Assembly: GCA_015295885.1 (NCBI GenBank)
Contig: DVEE01000176.1
Span: forward strand, 1 to 9,130
Direction of reading: 5' to 3'
Source: Leptolyngbyaceae cyanobacterium M65_K2018_010
GTDB lineage: Bacteria; Cyanobacteriota; Cyanobacteriia; Phormidesmidales; Phormidesmidaceae
Length of the DNA: 9,130 bases
Made by a program: the position numbers and the translations under genes. Below are positions 1 through 7,256 of the stretch, one piece after another. Numbering within the stretch: the first letter of the stretch is position 1; each line of letters starts with the position of its first letter. A model generated the notes under the pieces. The model was not told the origin of the DNA. It made no database searches and saw nothing but the letters and a program-made list of their open reading frames with translations.

Positions 1-1
1 A

Positions 2-1309
2 AATCGGGCCCAACTGCAACGGATCTATGGCACCGCCTGGGAAACACCGGAACAGTTGCAGGAATACAAGCGCCGGCGAGAAGAGGCTAAGCGCCGAGAC
101 CACCGCAAGCTGGGCAAAGAACTGGGGTTATTTATCTTCTCCGACGAGGTGGGGCCGGGGCTGCCCCTGTGGACTCCGAAGGGCACGATTTTGCGGGAAA
201 CCCTAGAGACCTTTCTGAAGCAAGAACAGGTGAAGCGGGGGTATCAGCCGGTGGTCACCCCCCACATTGGCCGGGTGGAGCTCTTCAAAACCTCTGGCCA
301 CTGGCAAAAGTACAAGGATGACCTCTTTCCCATGATGGGGACGGAGGAGGAGGAGGGCTTTGTGCTCAAAGCCATGAACTGCCCCTTCCACATCCAGATC
401 TATAAATCTACCCTGCGCTCCTACCGGGAGTTGCCCATGCGGCTGGCGGAATTTGGTACCGTCTACCGCTACGAGCAGTCCGGCGAGTTGGGGGGGCTGA
501 CCCGGGTGCGGGGCTTTACCCAGGATGACGCTCACCTGTTCGTTACCCCCGAGCAACTGGATGACGAATTCCTCAAGGTGGTGGACTTGATTCAGTCCCC
601 CCTGCGAGCCTTGAAGTTGGACCATTCCTTCCGGGCTAGGCTCAGCTTTCGGGATCCTAACTCCGATAAATACATTGGCTCTGAGGACGCCTGGAATAAG
701 GCGGAAGCCGCTATCCGCCGGGCGGTGGAAACCCTCGGCATGACCCATTTTGAGGGTATTGGCGAGGCGGCCTTCTATGGCCCCAAGCTGGACTTTATTG
801 TCCGCGATGCCCTGGATCGGGAATGGCAACTGGGTACCGTGCAGGTCGATTACAACCTGCCGGAGCGGTTCGACCTGGAATACGTGGCTGAGGATGGCTC
901 CCGCCAGCGGCCAGTGATGATCCATCGGGCCCCCTTTGGCTCCCTGGAACGCCTGATCGGTATTTTGATTGAGGAGTATGCCGGTGACTTCCCTCTCTGG
1001 TTGGCCCCGGTGCAGTTGCGCCTGTTGCCCGTCACCGAAGAGCAGGTGGGGTTTGCCCAGCAGGTGGCCGAGCAACTCCTGGCCCAGGGGGTGCGGGTGG
1101 AGGTAGATAGCAGCGGCGATCGCCTGGGCAAAATGGTGCGCAATGCCGAAAAGGCGAAGATTCCTATTATGGCCGTAGTGGGTGCCAAGGAAGTGGAAAC
1201 CCACAGCCTTAATATTCGTACCCGCGCCCAGGGGGAACTGGGGGCTTTGCCGGTGGCTGAGGTAGTGGAGCGGGTGACGGCGGCGATCGCCCAGCGCCAT
1301 GACTTCTAA
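2..1309 (+). CDS. thrS: Threonyl-tRNA synthetase, 5'-truncated by the window edge
   Basis: Charges tRNA-Thr with threonine in the cytoplasm (class II aminoacyl-tRNA synthetase). The frame is open from base 2, so the start lies upstream; 435 codons are visible and the reading frame already matches ThrRS at the first codons (NRAQLQRIYGTAW). A TTG at 56 is only an internal codon. Visible landmarks: the three zinc ligands expected from E. coli ThrRS, namely Cys in MNCP (380-382), His in DDAHLF (533-535) and His in MIHRA (923-925); class II motif 2 Arg and Glu in YRYE (467-475); motif 3 with GSLER ending at 952. From about 1001 (WLAPVQ) to the end is the anticodon-binding domain. The TGS and editing domains, if present, lie outside the window. 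The next gene starts 96 bp downstream on the same strand. The identification is secure; only the N-terminus is unseen. Confidence 0.97.
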   Translation, partial: NRAQLQRIYGTAWETPEQLQEYKRRREEAKRRDHRKLGKELGLFIFSDEVGPGLPLWTPKGTILRETLETFLKQEQVKRGYQPVVTPHIGRVELFKTSGHWQKYKDDLFPMMGTEEEEGFVLKAMNCPFHIQIYKSTLRSYRELPMRLAEFGTVYRYEQSGELGGLTRVRGFTQDDAHLFVTPEQLDDEFLKVVDLIQSPLRALKLDHSFRARLSFRDPNSDKYIGSEDAWNKAEAAIRRAVETLGMTHFEGIGEAAFYGPKLDFIVRDALDREWQLGTVQVDYNLPERFDLEYVAEDGSRQRPVMIHRAPFGSLERLIGILIEEYAGDFPLWLAPVQLRLLPVTEEQVGFAQQVAEQLLAQGVRVEVDSSGDRLGKMVRNAEKAKIPIMAVVGAKEVETHSLNIRTRAQGELGALPVAEVVERVTAAIAQRHDF

Positions 1310-1354
1310 CCTCATCATTCCATGACCCTAGGCCAAGGGGTTGTGACGGTGGGG

Positions 1355-1379
1355 CTGCCATAACCGGCTAAGCTGGCAG
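1355..1379 (+). terminator. Small hairpin between thrS and the hydrolase gene
   Basis: The arms CTGCCA (1355-1360) and TGGCAG (1374-1379) are perfectly complementary, with a 13-nt loop. It lies 45 bp after the thrS stop and 26 bp before the chosen ATG of the next gene. No T-run follows, so it may be a weak terminator, a leader hairpin or chance. It overlaps an alternative upstream GTG start (1379), which is one reason to prefer the later ATG. Confidence 0.25.
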
Positions 1380-1405
1380 TGGTGATGCTGATCTGGGTTT
1401 GCCCT

Positions 1406-2086
1406 ATGACTCGCTACATTTCTGCGGATCCCTACCCCTATCCCTTCGACGGCGATCTCCGCCCCGAAAATACGGCTCTGATTGTCATTGACATGCAGAC
1501 GGACTTCTGTGGTCCCGGCGGCTACGTCGATAGGATGGGCTACGATCTATCCCTTACCCGCGCCCCCATCGACCCGATCCGGGGAGTTCTAGCGGTGCTG
1601 CGATCGCAGGGGTTTACGATTATCCATACCCGTGAAGGCCACCGCCCTGACCTGTCAGACCTGCCGGCCAATAAACGCTGGCGATCGCAACAAATTGGTG
1701 CGGGCATCGGCGATCTGGGGCCCTGCGGCCGCATCCTGGTGCGGGGCGAACCGGGCTGGGAGATCATTCCCGAACTAGCACCCCTGCCCGGAGAAGTCGT
1801 GATTGACAAACCCGGCAAGGGCTCCTTCTACGCCACCGACCTGGATTTAATCCTGACCGGCAAGGGGATCCGCAATATCATTCTCACCGGCATTACCACC
1901 GATGTCTGCGTCCACACCACCATGCGCGATGCCAACGATCGGGGCTACGAATGTCTGTTACTGTCCGACTGCACCGGTGCTACCGACTACGGCAACTACC
2001 TGGCTGCCCTCAAGATGATCACAATGCAGGGCGGGGTGTTTGGGGCTGTAGCGGATTCGGCGGCCCTGTTAGCGGGCCTGGCTTAG
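1406..2086 (+). CDS. biuH: Biuret amidohydrolase-like cysteine hydrolase (isochorismatase superfamily)
   Basis: Probably hydrolyses biuret to allophanate and ammonia in the cytoplasm, feeding nitrogen metabolism. The product is 226 residues from ATG 1406. The alternative GTG at 1379 adds nine residues with no family support, and relatives I recall have a short lead before the ADPYP motif. The superfamily triad is visible: Asp29 in VIDMQTDF, Lys135 in IDKPGKGSF and Cys168 in TTDVCVHTT. These sit at a constant offset of seven from Asp36, Lys142 and Cys175 of Rhizobium leguminosarum BiuH, as I recall it. Gln208 matches the substrate-binding Gln215 at the same offset. Long shared stretches such as LPANKRWRSQ and GPCGRIL set it apart from nicotinamidases and RutB. 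No cyanuric acid hydrolase or allophanate hydrolase gene is adjacent. Triuret or a related ureide is the main alternative substrate. The family is nearly certain; the exact substrate is inferred from recalled similarity. Confidence 0.88.
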   Translation: MTRYISADPYPYPFDGDLRPENTALIVIDMQTDFCGPGGYVDRMGYDLSLTRAPIDPIRGVLAVLRSQGFTIIHTREGHRPDLSDLPANKRWRSQQIGAGIGDLGPCGRILVRGEPGWEIIPELAPLPGEVVIDKPGKGSFYATDLDLILTGKGIRNIILTGITTDVCVHTTMRDANDRGYECLLLSDCTGATDYGNYLAALKMITMQGGVFGAVADSAALLAGLA

Positions 2087-2093
2087 GCCAGTC

Positions 2094-2117
2094 CTGGAGG
2101 GTCACCCTATCCTCCGG
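2094..2117 (+). terminator. Possible hairpin after the hydrolase gene
   Basis: CTGGAGG (2094-2100) can pair with CCTCCGG (2111-2117) across a 10-nt loop, with seven pairs including one G-T. It begins 8 bp after the hydrolase stop codon. No T-run follows, so termination is only suggested. The rest of the 161-bp gap before the next gene (to 2247) shows no convincing promoter or ribosome binding site; TATCCT at 2204-2209 is a weak -10 lookalike without a matching -35. Confidence 0.3.
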
Positions 2118-2247
2118 AAAGCCGCTCCGCGTTTACACCCTCCCCCTGCCCCGACCACTCCCGTCTTTCTGCTCACAAACGGGCCAAACCAGCCATCTGC
2201 GTGTATCCTTTAGCAGAATTACCTTAACCCTTGTCTGCGGGTGCGCT

Positions 2248-5200
2248 ATGGATAAGACCCCTAAGCCCTCTTTGGTTCTCTTAGCGTTGCTGAGTGCTTT
2301 GGCGACTTTGCCCTTTGAGGCCTTGAAACCTAACCTCAACGTCTTGGCCCAGGGCACCGCCGTGCCGGTTCCCACCTTTACCCTGCCAGATAGCGTGGCG
2401 GCGGGCACTACGGTTCGCATTGATGGGTCGCCCTCCCTGACGGTACTGAATGAAACCCTGGCGGAATCCTTTAAGCAGCGTTACCCGGGTACCGAGGTCA
2501 CCCTGGCCAGCCGTGGCGAGGCCGCCGCCCTGCAAGCCTTGGCCGCCGGTAATATCGACCTGGCCGCCCTGGGTCGCTCCCTCAGTGATGAGGAAAAGGC
2601 CCAGACCCTGACCGAGGTGCCCATTACCCGAGAAAAGATTGCCATCATTGTGGGCCGCGACAACCCCTTTCAGGGGGATTTGACCTTCGGTGATTTTGCC
2701 AAAATTTTTCGCGGGGAAATAACCAACTGGGCCCAGGTGGGTGGCCCCAATCTACCGATTCGATTTATCGATCGCCCCGGTGAAAGCGATGTGCGGCGAG
2801 CCCTGTCCGAGTACGAGGTGTTTAAGCTGCAACCCTTTGAGGCCAGCCCCGAGGCGTTGGTGGTGGCGGAGGACAATACCGCGGCCATCGTGCGGGAGTT
2901 AGGCAACGATGGCATCAGTTACGCGATCGCGTCGGAGGTCCTCAACCAGGAGGCGGTGCGCCCCGTCCCCATGCACAGTACCCTGCCCAGTGATCCCCGC
3001 TATCCCTACTCCCAGCCGCGTAACTATGTTTATCGGGGCGAGCCGAGTATTCCCGTAGAGGCCTTTTTGGGCTTTGCCACCAACACCGATGGTCAGACCG
3101 CCGTGGTCGCGGCCCAGCGCACCGAAAGTGCCAATGTCACCGCCGGTGCCGCCAGGTTGCCCAACGGCGTCACCCTTTCCCCCGATGGGCAGTTTATGGT
3201 GCGGGGCACCGAGAGCGGCGACCTAGAGTGGCTAGATGCCCAGGGCATGCCCACCGATACCCGCATTGCCAACGCCCACCGGGGCGTCATCTCCGCCGTG
3301 GTGATCAGTGCCGATGGCCAAACCGTGATTTCCAGCGGGGCGGATGGCACCCTGCGGCGCTGGGACCGCAGCGGCAACCCCTTGGGGGATCCAATCCAGG
3401 GCAGCGACGGTCCGATTTTAGCCCTGGCCCTCAGCCCCGATGGCCAAACCCTGGTCAGCGGTAATGCCGACGGCACCGTAGAGCGGTGGTCTGTGGCCGA
3501 TGGCTCTGCCCTGGGGGCACCCATTAATGCTCACAATGCGGCGGTGCAGGCCATCAGCTATCCGGCCGGCGGCCAAAACTTTATCACCGGCAGTAGCGAT
3601 GGAAGTTTAGCCCTATGGACAGCCGAGGGCACCCCCGCCGGTCGAGTCAATGACGTCCACCCGGGTGGGGTTACCACCCTCGTCAGTAGTCCAGATGGCC
3701 AGGTGTTGACGACCACCGGTGGCGATGGCATGCTGCGCCAGTGGGACCGTGCCACCCTGGCCCCGCGGGGAGAGGCGATCGCAGCCCATGGGAGTGCCGT
3801 GAGTGCGGCGGCCTACAGTCCAGACGGGCAAACCCTGGCCACGGCCGGAGCCGATGGTACCCTGCAACTGTGGGGACCGGATGGCTCCGCCCAGCTGCCG
3901 GAACCCCTGACCCTGGAAGCCCCCGCCAGTTCCCTCGGCTTTACCCCGGCCGGGGAGCTGGTGATCGGCAGCAGCGATGGTCAAGTGACCCGGCGAGACA
4001 TCACCGGAGCCCCCCTTTCAGAGACTCAGGGAGGCCTGCCCCTGGGCACGGATCTAGGAGATTTGTGGCGGCGTTTTCAGACCCTACCCAAGAGCACCTG
4101 GTGGCTCCTGGCGGCCATTCCCCTGCTGCTGATCCTGCTGGGTTTGCTAGGGGCTCTAGGGGGTGGCAAAGGCAAAGGGAAGGAGGAGGAAGACTTAAGC
4201 CTGGAGACCGTGCCAGGCTCTGGCTCTGGGATAGATTTTTCCGGGTTAGCCCCAGGCCCCGAAGCGCCCCAACCTCCGGGTGTCGAGGGTCTACCTGGGG
4301 CGATCGAATCCCTGCCCCCGGAGGCAGAGTTGCTGCCTAGGCCGGGGGAAGACCTGGCGGCGGGCGACTTGGCCGGTCTGGCGGCCAGTAAACTGGAGTT
4401 AGCCAAGGCGGACCTGGCGGAGGGCAAGCGGTTACTGCGTGAAGGACAGCCCGAAGCCGCACTGATTTGCTTCAACAGTGTGATTGAGGCCACCGAGGTC
4501 GAGCGGTTGAAGGCTGAGGCCCAGGGCACCTCCCTGGGGGGCATTAATGCCCTGGCCACCCAAGCCCAGGCCCTACGGGGGCAGACCCTAGCGCTGCTGG
4601 GGCAGGCCGGTGATGCCATGGAAAGCTACAACACCGCCCTAGGTCTGGACAGCAGTACCGTCGAAGCCTGGGTGGGCAAGGGGCGCTTGTTGGTGGAGAT
4701 GGGCCGCTACGACGAGGCGCTCTTCTGTTTTGATAGCGCCCTGGAAAGGGATGACTCCCTGGCAGAGGCCTGGGCTGGTAAGGCCCAAGCCCTCATCCAA
4801 CTTGGTCGCCAGACGGAAGCCCAGACCTGCCTGGATCGGGCGGCTGCCCTGGGGATCGAGGCTGGCTTCCCGGTCGGTCCCTACCCGCCAATTTCCGAGC
4901 CCCCAGCCATCGGATACCCCCAACCCTACCCCGACGGTAGCTTCTCCCCGCCTGATCTGAATCAGCCCCTACCGCCCGATTCCCTTGCCCCAGCCGGTTA
5001 TGACCCTGACGTGCCGCTGGAGTTACAGCAAATGGTCATGGGCTTACCCTCCGCCGATACGGACCTGGCCTATGCGGCTCCCACTGATTATGGTGTTCCC
5101 CCGGAACTGGCGGCCCAGGTCGCCCAGTTGCCCGATACCCCGGAAAATGCGCCGAGCTATGGGCCCGGTTACACCCCGGGCGGTGGTGTTGAGTACGAGG

Positions 5201-5895
5201 TGCCTAGGGCGGGTTTCGCGCCGGCCTACCCGGAAACGGAAGCCTTCGAGGGTTCGTCCTTACCCTCCCTAGAAGAAGCGCTGATTAACCAGGTTGATTT
5301 ATCTGGGGTCAGCGCCCAGGACTATGCCCTGCCATCCCTACCCTCGGTGGAAACCCTGCCCGAACTGCAAACCCCCGAGATCCCTAGCCAGCCTGGCGAT
5401 TTTGTGCCGCCCCCGGCTGAGGCGGGCTCTGTGGGAGCAGCGGGAGATCTGCCCCCAGAGGTGTTGGCTGCCCTGGCCAACATTCCACCGGGTTCGCCCG
5501 ATAGCCTGGAACTGGCTGCGATCGCCCCGCCTGAACCCGCTATGCCCGATCGCCCCCCGGCTCCCCTAAGCTGGATTAAGGTCTCCATCGACCCGGAGGG
5601 GGCCGACCGGTTTTACGTCGTCTGGCACTTAGATGACCATGAACGGGGCCAGGTCAAGGCCCAGGGCGGTACGGACCTGGTGGTGCGACTGTACGATGTG
5701 ACGGGGCACTCTACCCAGTTACCCCTACCAGCTCCAGTGCAAGAACAGCGTTGCCACGACGACTTTGCCAAGGATTGGTATCTGCCCATTCCCGCCTGGG
5801 ACCGGACCTATGTGGCAGAGGTGGGTTACCTTACCCCCGATGGGCAATGGTTGGCCCTGGCCCGTTCCACAGAATTGCCGACCCTAGCGGTTTAG
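2248..5895 (+). CDS. Membrane-anchored mosaic: PstS-like binding domain, seven WD40 blades, TM, TPR, DUF4912-like
   Basis: 1215 residues; no experimental function is known to me. ATG 2248 is chosen because a signal peptide follows at once: Lys3 and Lys6, hydrophobic core 8-21, likely cleavage after VLA (34). The open frame continues upstream to 1951 but only inside the hydrolase gene. Domains: PstS/PBP type 2-like solute-binding fold, about 50-285 (VRIDGSPSLTVLNE, ITNWAQVGG, DRPGESDVRRAL); seven WD40 blades, 303-596; one transmembrane helix, about 617-637, followed by GKGKGKEEE, which favours a cytoplasmic C-side; TPR-like helical repeats, about 713-872; Pro-rich linker, 873-1105; DUF4912-like domain, about 1107-1210 (WIKVSIDPE, RFYVVWHLDD, CHDDFAKDWYLPIP, YVAEVGYL). 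Inferred role: one-pass sensor or scaffold linking an extracytoplasmic ligand or partner to a cytoplasmic TPR platform. The usual PstS Ser-Gly-Thr ligand motif is not seen, so an automatic 'phosphate-binding' label could mislead. The DUF4912 call is from memory of the family. Confidence 0.9.
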   Translation: MDKTPKPSLVLLALLSALATLPFEALKPNLNVLAQGTAVPVPTFTLPDSVAAGTTVRIDGSPSLTVLNETLAESFKQRYPGTEVTLASRGEAAALQALAAGNIDLAALGRSLSDEEKAQTLTEVPITREKIAIIVGRDNPFQGDLTFGDFAKIFRGEITNWAQVGGPNLPIRFIDRPGESDVRRALSEYEVFKLQPFEASPEALVVAEDNTAAIVRELGNDGISYAIASEVLNQEAVRPVPMHSTLPSDPRYPYSQPRNYVYRGEPSIPVEAFLGFATNTDGQTAVVAAQRTESANVTAGAARLPNGVTLSPDGQFMVRGTESGDLEWLDAQGMPTDTRIANAHRGVISAVVISADGQTVISSGADGTLRRWDRSGNPLGDPIQGSDGPILALALSPDGQTLVSGNADGTVERWSVADGSALGAPINAHNAAVQAISYPAGGQNFITGSSDGSLALWTAEGTPAGRVNDVHPGGVTTLVSSPDGQVLTTTGGDGMLRQWDRATLAPRGEAIAAHGSAVSAAAYSPDGQTLATAGADGTLQLWGPDGSAQLPEPLTLEAPASSLGFTPAGELVIGSSDGQVTRRDITGAPLSETQGGLPLGTDLGDLWRRFQTLPKSTWWLLAAIPLLLILLGLLGALGGGKGKGKEEEDLSLETVPGSGSGIDFSGLAPGPEAPQPPGVEGLPGAIESLPPEAELLPRPGEDLAAGDLAGLAASKLELAKADLAEGKRLLREGQPEAALICFNSVIEATEVERLKAEAQGTSLGGINALATQAQALRGQTLALLGQAGDAMESYNTALGLDSSTVEAWVGKGRLLVEMGRYDEALFCFDSALERDDSLAEAWAGKAQALIQLGRQTEAQTCLDRAAALGIEAGFPVGPYPPISEPPAIGYPQPYPDGSFSPPDLNQPLPPDSLAPAGYDPDVPLELQQMVMGLPSADTDLAYAAPTDYGVPPELAAQVAQLPDTPENAPSYGPGYTPGGGVEYEVPRAGFAPAYPETEAFEGSSLPSLEEALINQVDLSGVSAQDYALPSLPSVETLPELQTPEIPSQPGDFVPPPAEAGSVGAAGDLPPEVLAALANIPPGSPDSLELAAIAPPEPAMPDRPPAPLSWIKVSIDPEGADRFYVVWHLDDHERGQVKAQGGTDLVVRLYDVTGHSTQLPLPAPVQEQRCHDDFAKDWYLPIPAWDRTYVAEVGYLTPDGQWLALARSTELPTLAV
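3154..4035 (+). repeat. Seven consecutive WD40 blades within the mosaic protein
   Basis: Seven units of about 38-43 residues are seen, with starts near residues 303, 345, 388, 431, 473, 516 and 559. Each has the S-P-D-G-Q turn or a variant, then a G-x-x-D-G or S-S-D-G step, and most end in W or WD. Blades 2, 3 and 6 are the closest to one another (SADGQTVISSGADGTLRRWD, SPDGQTLVSGNADGTVERWS, SPDGQTLATAGADGTLQLWG). Blades 1 and 7 are the most worn, as expected where a propeller closes. Seven blades make one complete propeller, predicted to sit outside the membrane. Confidence 0.85.
4384..4863 (+). repeat. TPR-like helical repeats within the mosaic protein
   Basis: Residues about 713-872 hold three to four tetratricopeptide units: one around ADLAEGKRLLREGQPEAALI, an interrupting insert, then AQALRGQTLALLGQAGDAME, VEAWVGKGRLLVEMGRYDEA and LAEAWAGKAQALIQLGRQTE. 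The alternating small and large residues (A-x-x-x-G/A, L-G-x-x-x-E-A) are typical of TPR helix pairs. TPRs usually bind partner proteins; here they would face the cytoplasm. Confidence 0.85.
5008..5487 (+). repeat. Three copies of a 14-residue motif in the Pro-rich linker
   Basis: The pattern [DG][VL]P[LP]E[LV]x6[LI]P occurs exactly three times in the otherwise low-complexity linker: DVPLELQQMVMGLP (residues 921-934, bases 5008-5049), GVPPELAAQVAQLP (949-962, bases 5092-5133) and DLPPEVLAALANIP (1067-1080, bases 5446-5487). Each reads like a short amphipathic helix capped by prolines, so these may be docking motifs. SLPSLEEALINQVDL (1004-1018) may be a more worn relative. Confidence 0.6.
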
Positions 5896-5939
5896 AGTCT
5901 CAGCCTCGGGGCCAGGGGCTTGCGCATCCCAGGCCAGGT

Positions 5940-5966
5940 CCTAGCCATCCCCGCCGGATGCCTAGG
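5940..5966. terminator. Hairpin between convergent genes, likely bidirectional terminator
   Basis: CCTAGCCATCC (5940-5950) pairs with GGATGCCTAGG (5956-5966) around a 5-nt loop, giving ten of eleven pairs with one mismatch. It lies in the 77-bp gap between the stop of the mosaic gene (5895) and the stop of the glycosyltransferase on the other strand (5973). No T-run follows on either strand, so classical intrinsic termination is unproven, but its position fits a shared terminator. Confidence 0.5.
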
Positions 5967-5972
5967 GTTGAC

Positions 5973-7151
5973 TCAGGGCTTGGAATTGGTCAGCGTCCTA
6001 GGGCCAGCACCGATCTTCAAGCCCTGTTCAGCCTTGACCTCGGCATACAACCCCTCCAACTGAGACAAATTGGCACTGAGGGTATAGCGCTGTTCTACCC
6101 GTTCCCGGGCCTTGCGACCCAGGAGCTGGGTGATTTCGGGATGGTCTCGAAAAATTGGCAGAATGGTTTGCAACTGGGCTGAGACCCGTTGAGTATCCAG
6201 CACAATACCTGCCCCGTTCGCTAAAACTTCACCATCGGCCCCGGCATCGGTGGCAATACAGGCGGCCCCGCAGGCCATCGCCTCGAGTAAGGACAGGGAA
6301 AGCCCCTCCACCAAGGAAGGCAAAATAAACCCATCCGCTGCCCTCAGTAGGTCGATCCGGCGTTGCTCCTCAGCCAGGAAGCCTAACCAGAGAATATCGT
6401 CATCCTCGCCGTAGAAGAGTTTCAGAGAAGCTTCTAGGGGACCACTACCGATAATGGCCAGCTTGCAGCGGCGGCCCATGTCAGCCTGCCGCCAGCCTCG
6501 CAACAGGGCCTCCACATTTTTTTCTGGCGACAACCGCCCCTGATAGACAAATAATTGCTCTGCTCCTAGGTCGGCCTTCGCCCCAGAGGGCCCAGGGCAA
6601 TAGCGCTGGGTATCGACCCCGTTGGGAATCACCACCAGGGTGGGCTCGGGTACCCCCAACTTGATCAGCAAATCCCGCTGCAGGTCAGAAAAAACAATGA
6701 CGCGATCGTAGTGGGCCAGGCAGGGAGCATAGAGTTGATAGGTCAGGTGCTGGGTACCCGAGGTTAAACTTCTCACCCGGCGGTCAAAGGCGGGGTGGAA
6801 GGTGGCGATTAGGGGCAGGTTGAGGGCGGCACAGATCTCTGGCAGGCGAAAGTCTAGGGGCGAGAGAGTCAGTGAGGCATGTACCAAATCCGGCTGCAGC
6901 TGCCTGAGGGCTTTAACCAGCAATTTGCCTGATTTGAGGGCGGGAATCGTGAAAATCTGAGATTTGAAGAGGGACGGTAGGGAGACTTCCGAACAATCCG
7001 ATGGGGCGTCTGCCAGGGTAGACCGTTGGGGCTGGGCAAAGTGTAAAAAGGTGACCCGATAGCCCCGTTCCATCAGGGCGTTGGTAATCTCTCGGCCATA
7101 GGTGACATTGCCGCAAAAGGGAGTTTTCTTACCAAGCCAGGCTATGTGCAT
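5973..7151 (-). CDS. GT4-family glycosyltransferase (GT-B fold)
   Basis: Probably transfers a sugar from a nucleotide-sugar donor with retention of configuration, at the cytoplasmic face or in the cytosol, for an exopolysaccharide, lipopolysaccharide or glycolipid. It has 392 residues, normal for the family, from the ATG at 7149-7151; no good Shine-Dalgarno precedes it. The N-terminal half begins MHIAWLGKKTPFCGN and carries the Gly-rich acceptor-side start. The C-terminal half has VIPNGVD (174-180), the donor-phosphate contacts Arg206 and Lys211 in GRLSPEKN, and the E-x7-E motif with Glu282 and Glu290 before AMACG. No transmembrane segment is evident. It lies 105 bp downstream of the MFS gene on the same strand, separated by a hairpin. 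The acceptor and sugar cannot be read from the sequence. Confidence 0.92.
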   Translation of the reverse strand: MHIAWLGKKTPFCGNVTYGREITNALMERGYRVTFLHFAQPQRSTLADAPSDCSEVSLPSLFKSQIFTIPALKSGKLLVKALRQLQPDLVHASLTLSPLDFRLPEICAALNLPLIATFHPAFDRRVRSLTSGTQHLTYQLYAPCLAHYDRVIVFSDLQRDLLIKLGVPEPTLVVIPNGVDTQRYCPGPSGAKADLGAEQLFVYQGRLSPEKNVEALLRGWRQADMGRRCKLAIIGSGPLEASLKLFYGEDDDILWLGFLAEEQRRIDLLRAADGFILPSLVEGLSLSLLEAMACGAACIATDAGADGEVLANGAGIVLDTQRVSAQLQTILPIFRDHPEITQLLGRKARERVEQRYTLSANLSQLEGLYAEVKAEQGLKIGAGPRTLTNSKP

Positions 7152-7190
7152 TCAGTCTAGCCGTAGATACAGGTTGATAAACTAAAGTAA

Positions 7191-7208
7191 CTGCCCGTTC
7201 TTGGGCAG
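7191..7208 (-). terminator. Hairpin with T-rich tail after the MFS gene
   Basis: CTGCCC (7191-7196) and GGGCAG (7203-7208) form a perfect 6-bp stem with a 6-nt loop. On the minus strand it lies 48 bp after the MFS stop and is followed directly by the T-rich run TTACTTTAGTTT. It could end the MFS transcript and so make the glycosyltransferase a separate unit. The same 105-bp gap should hold the glycosyltransferase promoter, but I see only weak -10-like sequence (TATCTA on the minus strand). Confidence 0.45.
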
Positions 7209-7256
7209 AGGACTTTATAGACGGCCATTTCTAGGTCAATTGGGTAAGTTAGCCGA

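Noticed and set aside
56..58. TTG at 56 as the thrS start
   Set aside because: Codons 2-55 already encode conserved ThrRS sequence in the same frame, so the TTG is internal.
203..1318. Long minus-strand open frame (371 codons) opposite thrS
   Set aside because: It is fully antisense to a clearly conserved synthetase, its translation is His/Gly/Gln-rich with no domain pattern, and such mirror frames are common in GC-rich coding DNA.
1951..2247. Upstream in-frame extension of the mosaic gene
   Set aside because: Bases 1951-2086 belong to the hydrolase gene in another frame, and a good signal peptide begins at ATG 2248; the extension would bury it.
3154..4035. Tandem DNA repeat or CRISPR-like array
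   Set aside because: The roughly 129-bp periodicity is explained by WD40 protein blades; the DNA units are diverged and there are no identical short repeats with spacers.
3741..4340. Plus-strand 199-codon frame inside the WD40/TM region
   Set aside because: It is out of frame with the WD40 blades, which are unmistakable, and its Arg/Pro/Gly-rich translation looks like a shadow.
4077..4619. Minus-strand 180-codon frame opposite the TM/TPR region
   Set aside because: It is antisense to recognisable TM and TPR sequence, with Ser/Ala/Pro-rich low-complexity translation and no homologous pattern.
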